A DNA stretch of 64,000 nt from Membranipora membranacea (taxonomy: Eukaryota; Bryozoa; Gymnolaemata; Cheilostomatida; Membraniporidae), in NCBI GenBank assembly GCA_914767715.1, contig OU612070.1, positions 27,640,025-27,704,024 of the forward strand. Direction: 5' to 3'. Positions 23,164-31,847 of this stretch are shown here, in pieces. The notes beneath the pieces were generated by a model, which was not told the DNA's origin, ran no database searches, and saw only the letters and a program-made list of their open reading frames with translations. The translations under genes were made by a program, and so were the position numbers. Positions within the stretch are counted from its first letter, which is position 1. Each line of letters starts with the position of its first letter.

Positions 23164-23759
23164 GGGTCTAGTAATCGGTGTCATAGCATTGACAAAGCCC
23201 ACTTTTGTTCTAAAGCTGCGCTCATGATATATTTACCGCTTTATCTAATAAGCTTTCTTTCTAACTGCGAGTCATTGCTTTCCTTACAATGGTGAAAGCT
23301 TCTCATACATGTTACTGTCACTAGTCTCCAAGATATCAAAAGGACCACATCTTTCAGCCATGAGCTCTAATCTATATTGTAAGTGGTTCTTACTTTCATA
23401 TTCCTACAGTTTAATAACTTACTGATACATGAATTACATTTCATCTCATTACACTACATGTCGACATGGTTTTCTGTGGTATCAGAGATTCATTTTCAGT
23501 TGCATTTTCAGACTATTATCATTTTTGGCATTTCGGATGTTCTATTCCCCCATAATATGTGAGTTTGTGTCAATCGTAATGTTCAATGTTAATTTTGTAT
23601 GCTATGTAATACCATTGTGATCTCGTTTTTGCATAATGTCAACCTTGTTGTAACCACATTACAACTTTCTCACATGTCTTGTAACGTAGCAATCCATGTT
23701 AAAGGATTACCAGACTGCTGGAGATGTTAAATAAAATTCTTAGCACTTAGAAATATCCA

Positions 23760-24189
23760 GTCATAGTATAATTATTACTACAATGCTGTCACATGTTATG
23801 TCAAACTCATACCATACCGATCTATCTATGATGGTATATGTCATCACAGAGTAGCCTAAGGATATATCCTTCCTCTGTGATGTCATACTAGTGTGAGCCT
23901 CCCAGACTATTGCATCCGCCCGACGACTTTCAAATTTTAAAGGTTAATTGCAATGAGATGATGTCAATGTAATACCATACATTCAGAGCCACATTCTATC
24001 GTATATGAGCTATGTACTTATAATACACATGTAAGTGGAAAAACACCACAGCTGCTACCAGAGACCAAACACCTCATCAAGGAAGCAGTGAGAAACAGAC
24101 ACATACCATCCTGGGTACTACACATTATGTATTAACTATAAACCACCTGTAACAAATATCTACTGCTGTCATTTGTGGAGGCAGATCTT
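23760..24189 (+). pseudogene. Decayed receptor fragment, unit 2 (partial)
   Basis: Corresponds to 8622-9053 of unit 1. Because of the 0.9 kb deletion it retains only the very end of exon 4, the palindrome (about 23816-23885) and the exon 5 remnant. The LTR retrotransposon then interrupts it. Confidence 0.7.
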
Positions 24190-24590
24190 TGTTATATCCT
24201 TCCTATTTTGTGTATGACTTGCTTTACCTGGCTATAGAAACTTATAGCAGGTGTTTATTACTGTCTTGTAATTGTGGCTAATATTTTAGAACTAAAATAT
24301 TTACGAGCAACTATAAAAACTTATAGTGCACAAATTTTAATATAACTACTTGTTTGAGATTATATGAACATATAACTCGATTGGGTATAGACTCGATGCA
24401 AAAACTATCAACAAACTCTGATATTCCAGAAATCCTCCTTAGATCGATATTTAGTTTCCGAGATTATATCCGTTTTTAGCCTTGATGCAAAACTATCAAC
24501 AAACTCCGATATCCCAGAAATCCTCCTTAGATCGATATTAAATAAACATTACACAGAAATAAGTATTCTGTTTATTTGCTCGATACCACA
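24190..24590 (-). repeat. 3' LTR (401 bp)
   Basis: Matches the outer parts of the other LTR closely but has about two copies of the internal 86-bp repeat instead of about four. It also lacks about 270 bp that the 5' LTR carries between ...GTATTCTG and TTTATTTGCTCG. Confidence 0.9.
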
Positions 24591-24603
24591 CAGCCCCCTT
24601 CAC
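24591..24603 (-). other. Polypurine tract
   Basis: Minus-strand GTGAAGGGGGCTG lies directly against the TG end of the 3' LTR, the expected place for plus-strand priming. Confidence 0.7.
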
Positions 24604-24616
24604 AATAAACTACCGT

Positions 24617-27115
24617 CTATTGTTTATTGTCAAACTGCTGCACCTTCTTCTGTATTTCTCTAACCTGCCCCGCGACTCGCCGTCTCACCTCAGCCATATA
24701 GTCTGCAATCTTCCCCATCGCTGTCTCAATCTCATCATGAATCAAATCGGCCAACGCAATTTCTTGGTGTACAGACTCCAGTGATTGTTTGATCTCATGG
24801 ATGAGAACACTCGAGTCCTGTCCTGGTGATGGCACAAGCTGCTCCAGCGGTGTCATCTTTATCGGTCCTGGTCCTAGTGGTGGGCCTGGTCTCACAGGAC
24901 TCGGTTGTACTGCTCCGACTGGTTTGGACTGTACGGTTGCAATAACTGTACGGCAGCCTTCTTTGTTCATCTGAGGAGTAGTTGCAGCAACGGCAGTTCT
25001 CTGACTTGTGAATGAGGCAGACACAGCGACAGCAGAGCTGGTCTCCGGTGTGTTACCGATTCTCCGCAGTGGAACAGTCAACTTTTTGAGGGTTGGTTCT
25101 GTCTCACTGGTGGCTGTTGGCTCTCTGGGTGTCCTTGTTGTTCCGAACCGTGGGGGGTCGTAAATGGCTCTAGGCCACTCCTGTGGTACTGGCAAGGAAA
25201 TCTGTTGCCGGAATTTGTCCCATGATCTAATGCATACCGTGTACATTTTTTCCTTATTGTGCCAACAACGTGGCTTGCTGTGTGGGTCTCCAGGTTTAGA
25301 GGTCCTCGAGTGGTGTTCAAACATCTGGCCTGACGTAAAACGGACAGCTTCACAACCACACACTCGTCTGAAGAAGTGGCTCCAGACATGGTTTTCTAGA
25401 GCAGTTGCCGTCCTTTCTGTTGCCTGGCAGGACTCCAAAGGGCATGTCCGAGAGCCGGGATTTCTGGACATGGACTCTCGGGCACAGCGGTGACGCCGCT
25501 CACTTCTTTCTGCCACAAACTTCACACGGAGCGGGTTCTCTCTCGATTCCTTAGCTTGTTTATGGGGTTTCTTAGGGATTCGGTATTGGTCAAGTCTCCC
25601 CTTACGCCCTTCCTCTTGAATCTTCTCCTGTTCTCCCACAGGCAGAAAACGCACATCCCTACATGTTGGTTTCACCACCATTTCCACTGATGTGGCTGGC
25701 ACAACGGGCATCACATCGGTCTCGGGGGCAGATGGGGCAACGTCCATCTCGCCTCCCTCCTCTGATGACGACGAGAGCCGTCTTTTGCGTATCTCCGACC
25801 TGGGTTGTCCCCGTTTCCAGACTTCCCCTGAGGTACCATCATCAGTTTCTTCCTCATACTGGGGGAAAGGTGGTGTTAGAGGCTCACTGTCAGCCTTGTT
25901 GGTTTCCTCCAAAAGTTGCTGCAGATGACAGGGGAATTTGTGATTCAGCGACCTCTCCTCTACCGCTGAACAGCCCAGTGCCCCATCACCTTCCTCAGTT
26001 ATCCAGGCTCCCACCACTTGGTTGCGATCTACCCTGGTGAACTTTCCAATCTCTTGTCCAGGTTGTACCAAAAGTTTGGTACCAGAGGGGTTCAGACACC
26101 TCAGCCAGATCCTTCCTCCTTCATCAGGAATGTTCACACTGCATGCAATCGGGGGGCCTTCACGCGAGCTCTCCACTAGTCCTGTGTAGCCAGTGTGGGG
26201 TTGTGTCCTCGGTAGGAAGGCAGGGATGAGTTGCTCTGCATAAGCAGGGATCTGTACCCGGGATGCCGCTACCACTTTGCAGCTCCTTGATACTCCTGTG
26301 TTGTCCAGGCATGGGACAATATCACCACTTGCGAGCTCCAGATGAGCATCGGCAAAGGATAACTTACATTGCTGCTGGACTAAGAAAGGCATTCCCAAGA
26401 TAGCGTCATCTTTGAGCTTGCAGACCACAAAGGTCTCGCTCCACACCAAGTGGGGCATCCTACACTCTAGCCGCAGCTCCCCATAAAATCTCAATGGGCT
26501 ACCATCTGTTGTTAACCCATAATCCTCTTCTGTCTGTTGTAGCTTCCCTCTAACAGAAACGGGCAGTCTATCGAAAACAACTTTTGACAACAAGTTAGTG
26601 GTGCATCCAGTGTCAACCAGGAACTTAACCTGTTGTTTGGCTATCTTCCCTCCAATGAAATAACTCTCATGGTGTGGGCGAAAGACTGGCTTTCCTATAG
26701 ATAGGGGCCGTGCTACTCCAATCATGTCTCTGTGGGGCCCATCTTTAGGGATGGGATTTGGAATATCTTTCGTGTCCTCTACTCCTTCGACGGCCGGGCC
26801 CTCTTCAGTACCGGTCGGGGGCTTTGACTGGCATATAGTCCTTTTTCTAGACCGTCGTTTAGTAGGAGATTCCTTGTTTGTTTGTTCCTGCTGCGGGAAC
26901 GGTTCTTCATCCGATACTGTTGTGTCCTCATGTAAAAAAGTAAATCTATTTTGAAGGCAAACCTCTTTGGGCCGAGGTGGCGCACGCATGGGCAACGCAT
27001 GCTTTGGGGCCAACCACCTAGCAGTTTCCGGAGGTCTTGTTGGTCCACGACTGTGACCTTCCCTTACTGTCGTGTACCCTCTTCGTTTCCCGCCGACCAG
27101 GGGTTGGTAGGACAT
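24617..27115 (-). CDS. Retrotransposon protease fused to a zinc-finger/coiled-coil region; RT and integrase missing
   Basis: 832 codons, open throughout. A retropepsin occupies about residues 150-250: VKFLVDTGCTTN with the catalytic DTG near 168-170, and the flap/C-terminal motif ILGMPFL near 239. The usual protease-to-RT linker follows (PSGTKLLVQPGQEIGKF). At about residue 405, just after FPCHLQQLLEE where gypsy RT normally begins, the sequence changes to a low-complexity acidic/Ser stretch, then a basic region and a C2H2 finger (C558, C563, H576, H580). A Cys/His cluster near 586-602, a Pro-rich segment and a C-terminal predicted coiled coil (about 755-830) come next. It overlaps the gag frame by 52 nt and is reached by -1 frameshift. 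An in-frame internal deletion joining protease to a downstream accessory ORF is the simplest reading. Confidence 0.85.
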   Translation of the reverse strand: MSYQPLVGGKRRGYTTVREGHSRGPTRPPETARWLAPKHALPMRAPPRPKEVCLQNRFTFLHEDTTVSDEEPFPQQEQTNKESPTKRRSRKRTICQSKPPTGTEEGPAVEGVEDTKDIPNPIPKDGPHRDMIGVARPLSIGKPVFRPHHESYFIGGKIAKQQVKFLVDTGCTTNLLSKVVFDRLPVSVRGKLQQTEEDYGLTTDGSPLRFYGELRLECRMPHLVWSETFVVCKLKDDAILGMPFLVQQQCKLSFADAHLELASGDIVPCLDNTGVSRSCKVVAASRVQIPAYAEQLIPAFLPRTQPHTGYTGLVESSREGPPIACSVNIPDEGGRIWLRCLNPSGTKLLVQPGQEIGKFTRVDRNQVVGAWITEEGDGALGCSAVEERSLNHKFPCHLQQLLEETNKADSEPLTPPFPQYEEETDDGTSGEVWKRGQPRSEIRKRRLSSSSEEGGEMDVAPSAPETDVMPVVPATSVEMVVKPTCRDVRFLPVGEQEKIQEEGRKGRLDQYRIPKKPHKQAKESRENPLRVKFVAERSERRHRCARESMSRNPGSRTCPLESCQATERTATALENHVWSHFFRRVCGCEAVRFTSGQMFEHHSRTSKPGDPHSKPRCWHNKEKMYTVCIRSWDKFRQQISLPVPQEWPRAIYDPPRFGTTRTPREPTATSETEPTLKKLTVPLRRIGNTPETSSAVAVSASFTSQRTAVAATTPQMNKEGCRTVIATVQSKPVGAVQPSPVRPGPPLGPGPIKMTPLEQLVPSPGQDSSVLIHEIKQSLESVHQEIALADLIHDEIETAMGKIADYMAEVRRRVAGQVREIQKKVQQFDNKQ
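27042..27091 (-). promoter_or_regulatory. Programmed -1 frameshift signal at the gag/pro overlap
   Basis: The slippery heptamer G GGA AAC lies at 27091-27085, in the correct gag phase (codons GGA AAC). After a 6-nt spacer comes GGTACACGAC (27078-27069), which pairs with GTCGTGGACC (27051-27042) over 10 positions with one mismatch and a 17-nt loop. Slipping back one base at the heptamer enters the protease frame (GGG AAA CGA). The gag stop follows 21 nt after the heptamer. Confidence 0.8.
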
Positions 27116-28064
27116 TCCTTTCTAATATGGCCAGTCTGCTTGCATCCCCAGCAACCATCTTGTTTCGGTGGTGGGCGCCCGCTCCTTCCCCTTTTTGAGT
27201 GAGAGCCTCTATCTGACTTGTCCAATTTATCCTTCAGTTCTGACAATTCCTTAGTAAGGGCCTCCACCGCCTTGGTAATGGTGTGAATGTCTGCTCCATC
27301 CGTTGTCACCTGTCGAACCTGTTCTTCTTTAGTATCGTCAACCTCACGCACTCTTGGTTGTCCTTGGGCTATGGAGCTCTTGGTGACTAGCAAGAACTCA
27401 TTACCTGCCCAAACCATATCCTCCAGTGTTTCTGGTTGCCTAGCCAACAAGTGTCCCTGCACACCGGGATGGTTCACTCCAAGTTTAAACCTCTCCATAG
27501 TCAGCCGCCGTCTCACAGGCTCCTCTGCATCGGCATAGGCTACGTTCACTAGTTTCTTTATTTCAGTGCTAAATTCGGCCAAGGAAACTCCCTGTGTTCT
27601 CCTATATGAAGCTAACTTAGCCTCTGCCTCTGTGGCTGTGAGTCCATAGTGTAACCGTAGGGTATCCACAATCCCTTGCCAAGTCCCCGATCTACCACAT
27701 TCTTGTGCTTGCCCTGATAGGCCTTCTCTTGCTTTCAGAACAATGGCCACTCCTGGGACAAAGCAATCTCTTGTATCTGTGTAAGAAAGAGCTCCACATC
27801 ACCTTTTCCGTTGAACGTTGGGACTTTCAGTTTCACAGCAGGTATATGGTGTCCAGCCTGAGCCTGAGCGACAGTGGCTCTTATCAGCTCATTAAGGTTT
27901 TGTAGAAATCCTTGTGCATCAGGCGCAGCCGCCTGAACAGGCGGTGCTTGGGCAGGGGGTGGCTGGACAGGCGGTGCCTGTGCCTGAACAGCCAGTACTT
28001 CTGGTTCTTGGTCCCCGCCCGCATCCTGGAGGGCCTGTACCTCATGTTCATCAGCTTGATCCAT
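27064..28064 (-). pseudogene. gag: gag of the LTR element, frame-broken
   Basis: Capsid/nucleocapsid polyprotein. The N-terminal part (28064-27735) is Gln/Ala/Pro-rich and ends IQEIALSQEW. The rest (27750-27064) resumes one frame over as AIVLKAREGLSGQAQECG, the conserved gypsy gag region. It continues through the capsid to a CCHC zinc knuckle, CWGCKQTGHIRKEC, and a short tail. The break at about 27740 is probably a small deletion. No slippery heptamer is seen there, so I regard this copy as defective. Translation ends at a stop beyond the frameshift signal. Confidence 0.85.
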
Positions 28065-28100
28065 TCTGTAGTGGGTTGTCCTGGAAGTAGAACGTTACAC

Positions 28101-28118
28101 ATCCCACTGCTGCCACCA
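28101..28118 (-). other. Primer-binding site
   Basis: TGGTGGCAGCAGTGGGA starts one base after the 5' LTR. It begins with TGG, as expected for pairing with the CCA end of a tRNA. The tRNA species cannot be named by eye. Confidence 0.55.
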
Positions 28119-28119
28119 A

Positions 28120-28986
28120 TGTTATATCCTTCCTATTTTGTGTATGACTTGCTTTACCTGGCTGTAGAAACTTATAGCAGGTGTTTATTACTGTCTTGTA
28201 ATTGTGGCTAATATTTTAGAACTAAAATATTTACGAGCAACTATAAAAACTTATAGTGCACAAATTTTAATATAACTACTTGTTTGAGATTATGTGAGCA
28301 TATAACTCGATTGGGTATTGACTTTGGTACAGCCTCGATGCAAAAACTATCAACAAACTCTGATATTCCAGAAATCCTCCTTAGATCGATATTTAGTTTC
28401 CGAGATTATATCCGTTTTTAGCCTCGATGCAAAACTATCAACAAACTCTGATATTCCAGAAATCCTCCTTAGATCGATATTTAGTTTCCGAGATTATATC
28501 CGTTTTTAGCCTCGATGCAAAACTATCAACAAACTCTGATATTCCAGAAATCCTCCTTAGATCGATATTTAGTTTCCGAGATTATATCCATTTTTAGCCT
28601 TGATGCCAAACTATCAACAAACTCCGATATCCCAGAAATCCTCCTTAGATCGATATTAAATAAACATTACACAGAAATAAGTATTCTGAATATTTATTTT
28701 GATTGTTTTTATTTGCTTAACTGCAAAACTGGCAAAACAAAACCTTACTCTTCCATAAAGTTGTATTAACACTAATGTAAAGGTTTGTTACACAATGACA
28801 AGTGTTGATTGTCACTCTAAGCATAACTGGAATAAAACAGAATATATATACATATTGACAAGGTAAGAAATAATAGACAATACAAATACAAAACAAGAGT
28901 GAGTACTAAGATAAATGTCTGAGCAAGTTAGTATACTTTGTTTAATGTCAAAGGGGATAACCACTGTTTATTTGCTCGATACCACA
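28120..28986 (-). repeat. 5' LTR (867 bp) with internal tandem repeat
   Basis: Contains about four direct copies of an 86-87 bp repeat (about 28332-28662), each with AACTATCAACAAACTC, CCTCCTTAGATCGATA and TTTCCGAGATTATATCC. Copies vary by a few substitutions and the last is truncated. Short ORFs over it are translations of the repeat. Confidence 0.9.
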
Positions 28987-29100
28987 TCTTGTCAACAGTA
29001 TAAAAACCAAATCCAAAATCTTTGAGTGTGGCTCTCTTTCACGATTATCAAAGATTAATAATAAAGTCATCAGATACACAAGTTGAGCATTGCTGTCCAG

Positions 29101-31081
29101 TTTATTTTTCTCTATTAGGTTTCAAATTTTCGACATAAGGTCACATGAGGAGGTAGCTTGTAATGATCAGATCAAATAATGATTGCTGCCGCTCCAGCTC
29201 ATATGAACTTTAGGATCTCACTATTGCTGCCAGCTTAAACAGAACAATGAAAATCAGGTTTATAGGGGTGCAAAACTTAAGTATCTCAAGAAATTGCTTT
29301 TTAAACCCAAATGCTTTTTATTCCCAAGGATAAAATTACGCTGTGTGTTTGTCCCATTCCTTCTGATTGAATTTGCTCTAGCTCTCAGCTTCTTGAAGGG
29401 CATTTCACTTACGGCATTTTGCAGCAAGCAAATCTGACTCAATTGAGGGCAGTGTCACCCCCTCCACCTTGATTACGCTCTATGCGTGTTTGAATCCCAC
29501 ACACATAGGCGAAACTCACTAAGCATGATCTGAGAGATGTGAATGTGCCCCATGTATTACCCACTCCTGTGACTCTTTGCTTGCTCTAGTGATTTGGCCT
29601 CTTGCACTGCATGTCAAGATTTGTCACTAAAAAAAATGTAGTAGTGAGATCAACCACACATCTTACATGTAATCAAATCAGTGATGTGATTCTTGTCAGT
29701 CTTACACGATTATTTCTATTCAGCTTAAATTTTTGATATAGACATAAGTTGACTCAATTAAACATCTTTTTGTCAGATTTAACGTAGATCAAGTTGCTCC
29801 CCCAATCCCTTCAATTAAGTGATAAAGCACAGTAATGAGGGACCAACAGCATAGTGGTTCATGACGCAATGTGGCAAATAAACTCAGACTGATACATTGT
29901 TAGTAATACGAATTATAATGTAACATATAAATCAGATAACCCCCCTCGTAGATACGACCCTGGCTGCTAAAGATTAGAAAACAGCGGTACCTAAAAGAAT
30001 CCATAATCACAAGAGTGTAGGGCTTAGCTGATTCTAGCTAATCTTAGCTGATCCCATATTACTTTTACTTCTCCCCTGGCCTTATGAAAAGAACCTGAAT
30101 GATGTACAAATATCGTACAATAACACACACTATCACCTATTTAATATCAAGTGGCAGTGGAATGTCAGACCATTAAGTATCACTCACCAGATGCATTATC
30201 TCCTCTTCCTTGTTCCGCCTCTGAGCGTAGGTAAGCTCCATGTAGAAGTGGCCAGCAGGACATTCTGCCAATTACCCCATTTTTGTTGCGCTGATGTTAC
30301 GTAGTCACTGCTCCACTGATCTGAAAGCTTGCTACAACAGAAATACCTCTTCTGTAGTGTTTTTTTATTAATGTAAAGTAGTGAACATCTGTATGCTCAT
30401 TGACTTGATCTGCATATATATATCATTTTTTTAAAGTTTGAATGGACAACTTTTTGACCTTACCGGCAATGAAGCTTGATAGCGTTGTTAGCTGAGTTGT
30501 CTCCCCAATAGCTCCAACTCTCTGACTTTTGCTGGTATGCAAAAGCGTTTGTTCCTTCCTTGCAATATTCCCATACTCCCCATTCTCCCCATTCACCCCA
30601 GGATGTCCAAGATGTTGGTCTAAAGCTGCTCCACCAATCTGACCTTTTGGTTGATGATGATGCTATTGATGATGCGCCGATCATCAATAACAGGACCGCA
30701 ACAATGATCTTCATCTTGTCTGTAGTATTTTAATGTACAAACTAAAATTCCTCGGTAATCAAACATTCTAATTTATTTGGATTACGAGCAAAACTTGTAA
30801 TTTCTACCATCGAAACAGAAAGTGTGGATTGGCATGACTTTGATGTGTCTTTTGTTGTTAAACTACTCGGGTGGTAGCTGCCCTAAGCAGACAAGAGGAG
30901 AGTTAGTAAAGGATGGTAACTTACTGTTTGTAATCTATGAACTTACGGAAACAAAATAATTGAGCCACAATACAAAGAATTAGCTTACCTCCGACTTCAA
31001 ATGTAGCTACCAAATTCAGGACAGAACAGATGTGTGTCTCTTTGCAGAATGATATGTGCTCGGGATTGTGTCATATTTATA
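29101..31081 (-). pseudogene. VMO-I-like gene, unit 2
   Basis: Promoter (31081-31047), 5' UTR exon (about 31050-30989), coding exon 1 (30714-30464; mRNA exon from 30719), coding exon 2 (30331-30188), coding exon 3 (29626-29413), last exon from 29226 with stop 29201-29199, and AATAAA 29106-29101. Coding exon 1 encodes a signal peptide (MKIIVAVLLLMIGASS) and the VMO-I repeat WGEWGEWGVWEYC...GDNSANNAIKLHC. Exon 2 holds QKWGNW, ECPAGHFYM and LRSEAEQGRGDNAS in three different frames, so it has two single-base breaks. Exon 3 has the repeat VCGIQTRIERNQGGGGDTALN, followed by a nonsense codon TGA (29441-29439) where the other copies read GGA. VMO-I proteins are secreted beta-prism proteins. A truncated product of about 129 residues is the most it could give. 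Confidence 0.8.
31047..31081 (-). promoter_or_regulatory. TATA box and initiator of the VMO-I-like gene (unit 2)
   Basis: Minus-strand TATAAATA (31081-31074) and TCATTC (31052-31047) precede a noncoding first exon that ends at GGAG|GTAAGC (donor 30988). The first exon splices to AAATACTACAG|ACAAG just before the ATG. Confidence 0.65.
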
Positions 31082-31587
31082 GTGCTAAGTGATCAGTTAT
31101 ACAAGCCCTCTGTCGCAAATATCACAAATTCCACTGACAAGCTGGTTCCTTGGAATACCAAGGTCTGCATCAAAGGTACCATATTTGGCACATTCTGAGC
31201 AACAGTAGTTATGAAACTCTTAGACTGATATCTCTAAAACAAATACACTAACTCGTGGGCACCCCCTATTTTGGAATTTAGAGCCATAAATGATATAGCA
31301 AACCAAAACGCCAGACCTTACACTCTGAAAATGATTGAACCTGCATATAAAAATCTTAGTCTGAACCGTGTGAAAATTGTCACTGTATAATCTATGGTGT
31401 TGATAAGAATAATATTATAATATATCAGTGATCTAGGGCAATAAAATCATGGATTAAGATTAAAGGCAGTCACTGTGCCAGACTGAGATGTATCCTTGAA
31501 TATTCAAGGGGTAGGACTTGTTGAGAGTACGTTGTTAAGCATCAGCTCAAATGGATAGAAATGTAGCCACATAGAATGAGCATATTG

Positions 31588-31847
31588 GTTGGTGCAGCTT
31601 ATGATCAACTACCAACCCCGGCAAACCTAGACCCCTGGAATCTGACCGAGTTCTCGAAATGCACTGAGTGCCCAGCCAAGGGCACACTTCGGCATATATT
31701 TTTTGAATTGTCTGATGAGCCTTGGAAGATACACTTTTGGGAATAATAATAATAGTGTTGAAAGTGTTTCGGGAGTATGTCATGGATAAGTGTGAATTTG
31801 CGCAAAAAGAGATTGATGTACAACGGAAAATGGCAGGGGAGGTGTGA
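31588..31847 (+). mobile_element. LINE reverse-transcriptase C-terminal fragment (unit 2)
   Basis: Same fragment as at 10758, with the CxxC/H zinc-binding tail (CTECPAKGTLRHIF). It has minor substitutions (Glu-Ser-Ser changed to Glu-Phe-Ser; Pro-Gly to Pro-Trp). Confidence 0.65.

Larger units (their letters stand above)
24190..28986 (-). mobile_element. Non-autonomous Ty3/gypsy-like LTR retrotransposon
   Basis: Read on the minus strand. The two LTRs have TG...CA ends (28986-28120 and 24590-24190), with TCTT on both sides (24186-24189 and 28987-28990) as a 4-bp target duplication. Units 1 and 3 carry the empty site gcagatcttgtcaac. A primer-binding-like TGGTGGCAGCAGTGGGA follows the 5' LTR (about 28118-28102), and a purine tract AAGGGGGCTG precedes the 3' LTR. 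The internal region is only 3.5 kb: gag (frame-broken) and a protease ORF. No reverse transcriptase, RNase H or integrase is present in any frame, so mobility must depend on another element. Confidence 0.92.

Noticed and set aside
25164-26040. Several + ORFs of 66-125 codons
   Set aside because: Antisense shadows of the GC-richer retrotransposon protease ORF.
27735-27750. Second programmed frameshift inside gag
   Set aside because: No slippery heptamer or downstream stem is visible, and conserved gag sequence appears to be missing between the frames; a small deletion is more likely.
28332-28662. CRISPR-like direct repeats
   Set aside because: The repeats are 86 bp, contiguous without unique spacers, and lie inside an LTR of an animal genome.
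28318-28769. Two + ORFs with repeated NYQQTLIFQKSSLDRYL
   Set aside because: Translations of the tandem repeat inside the LTR, on the strand opposite to the element.
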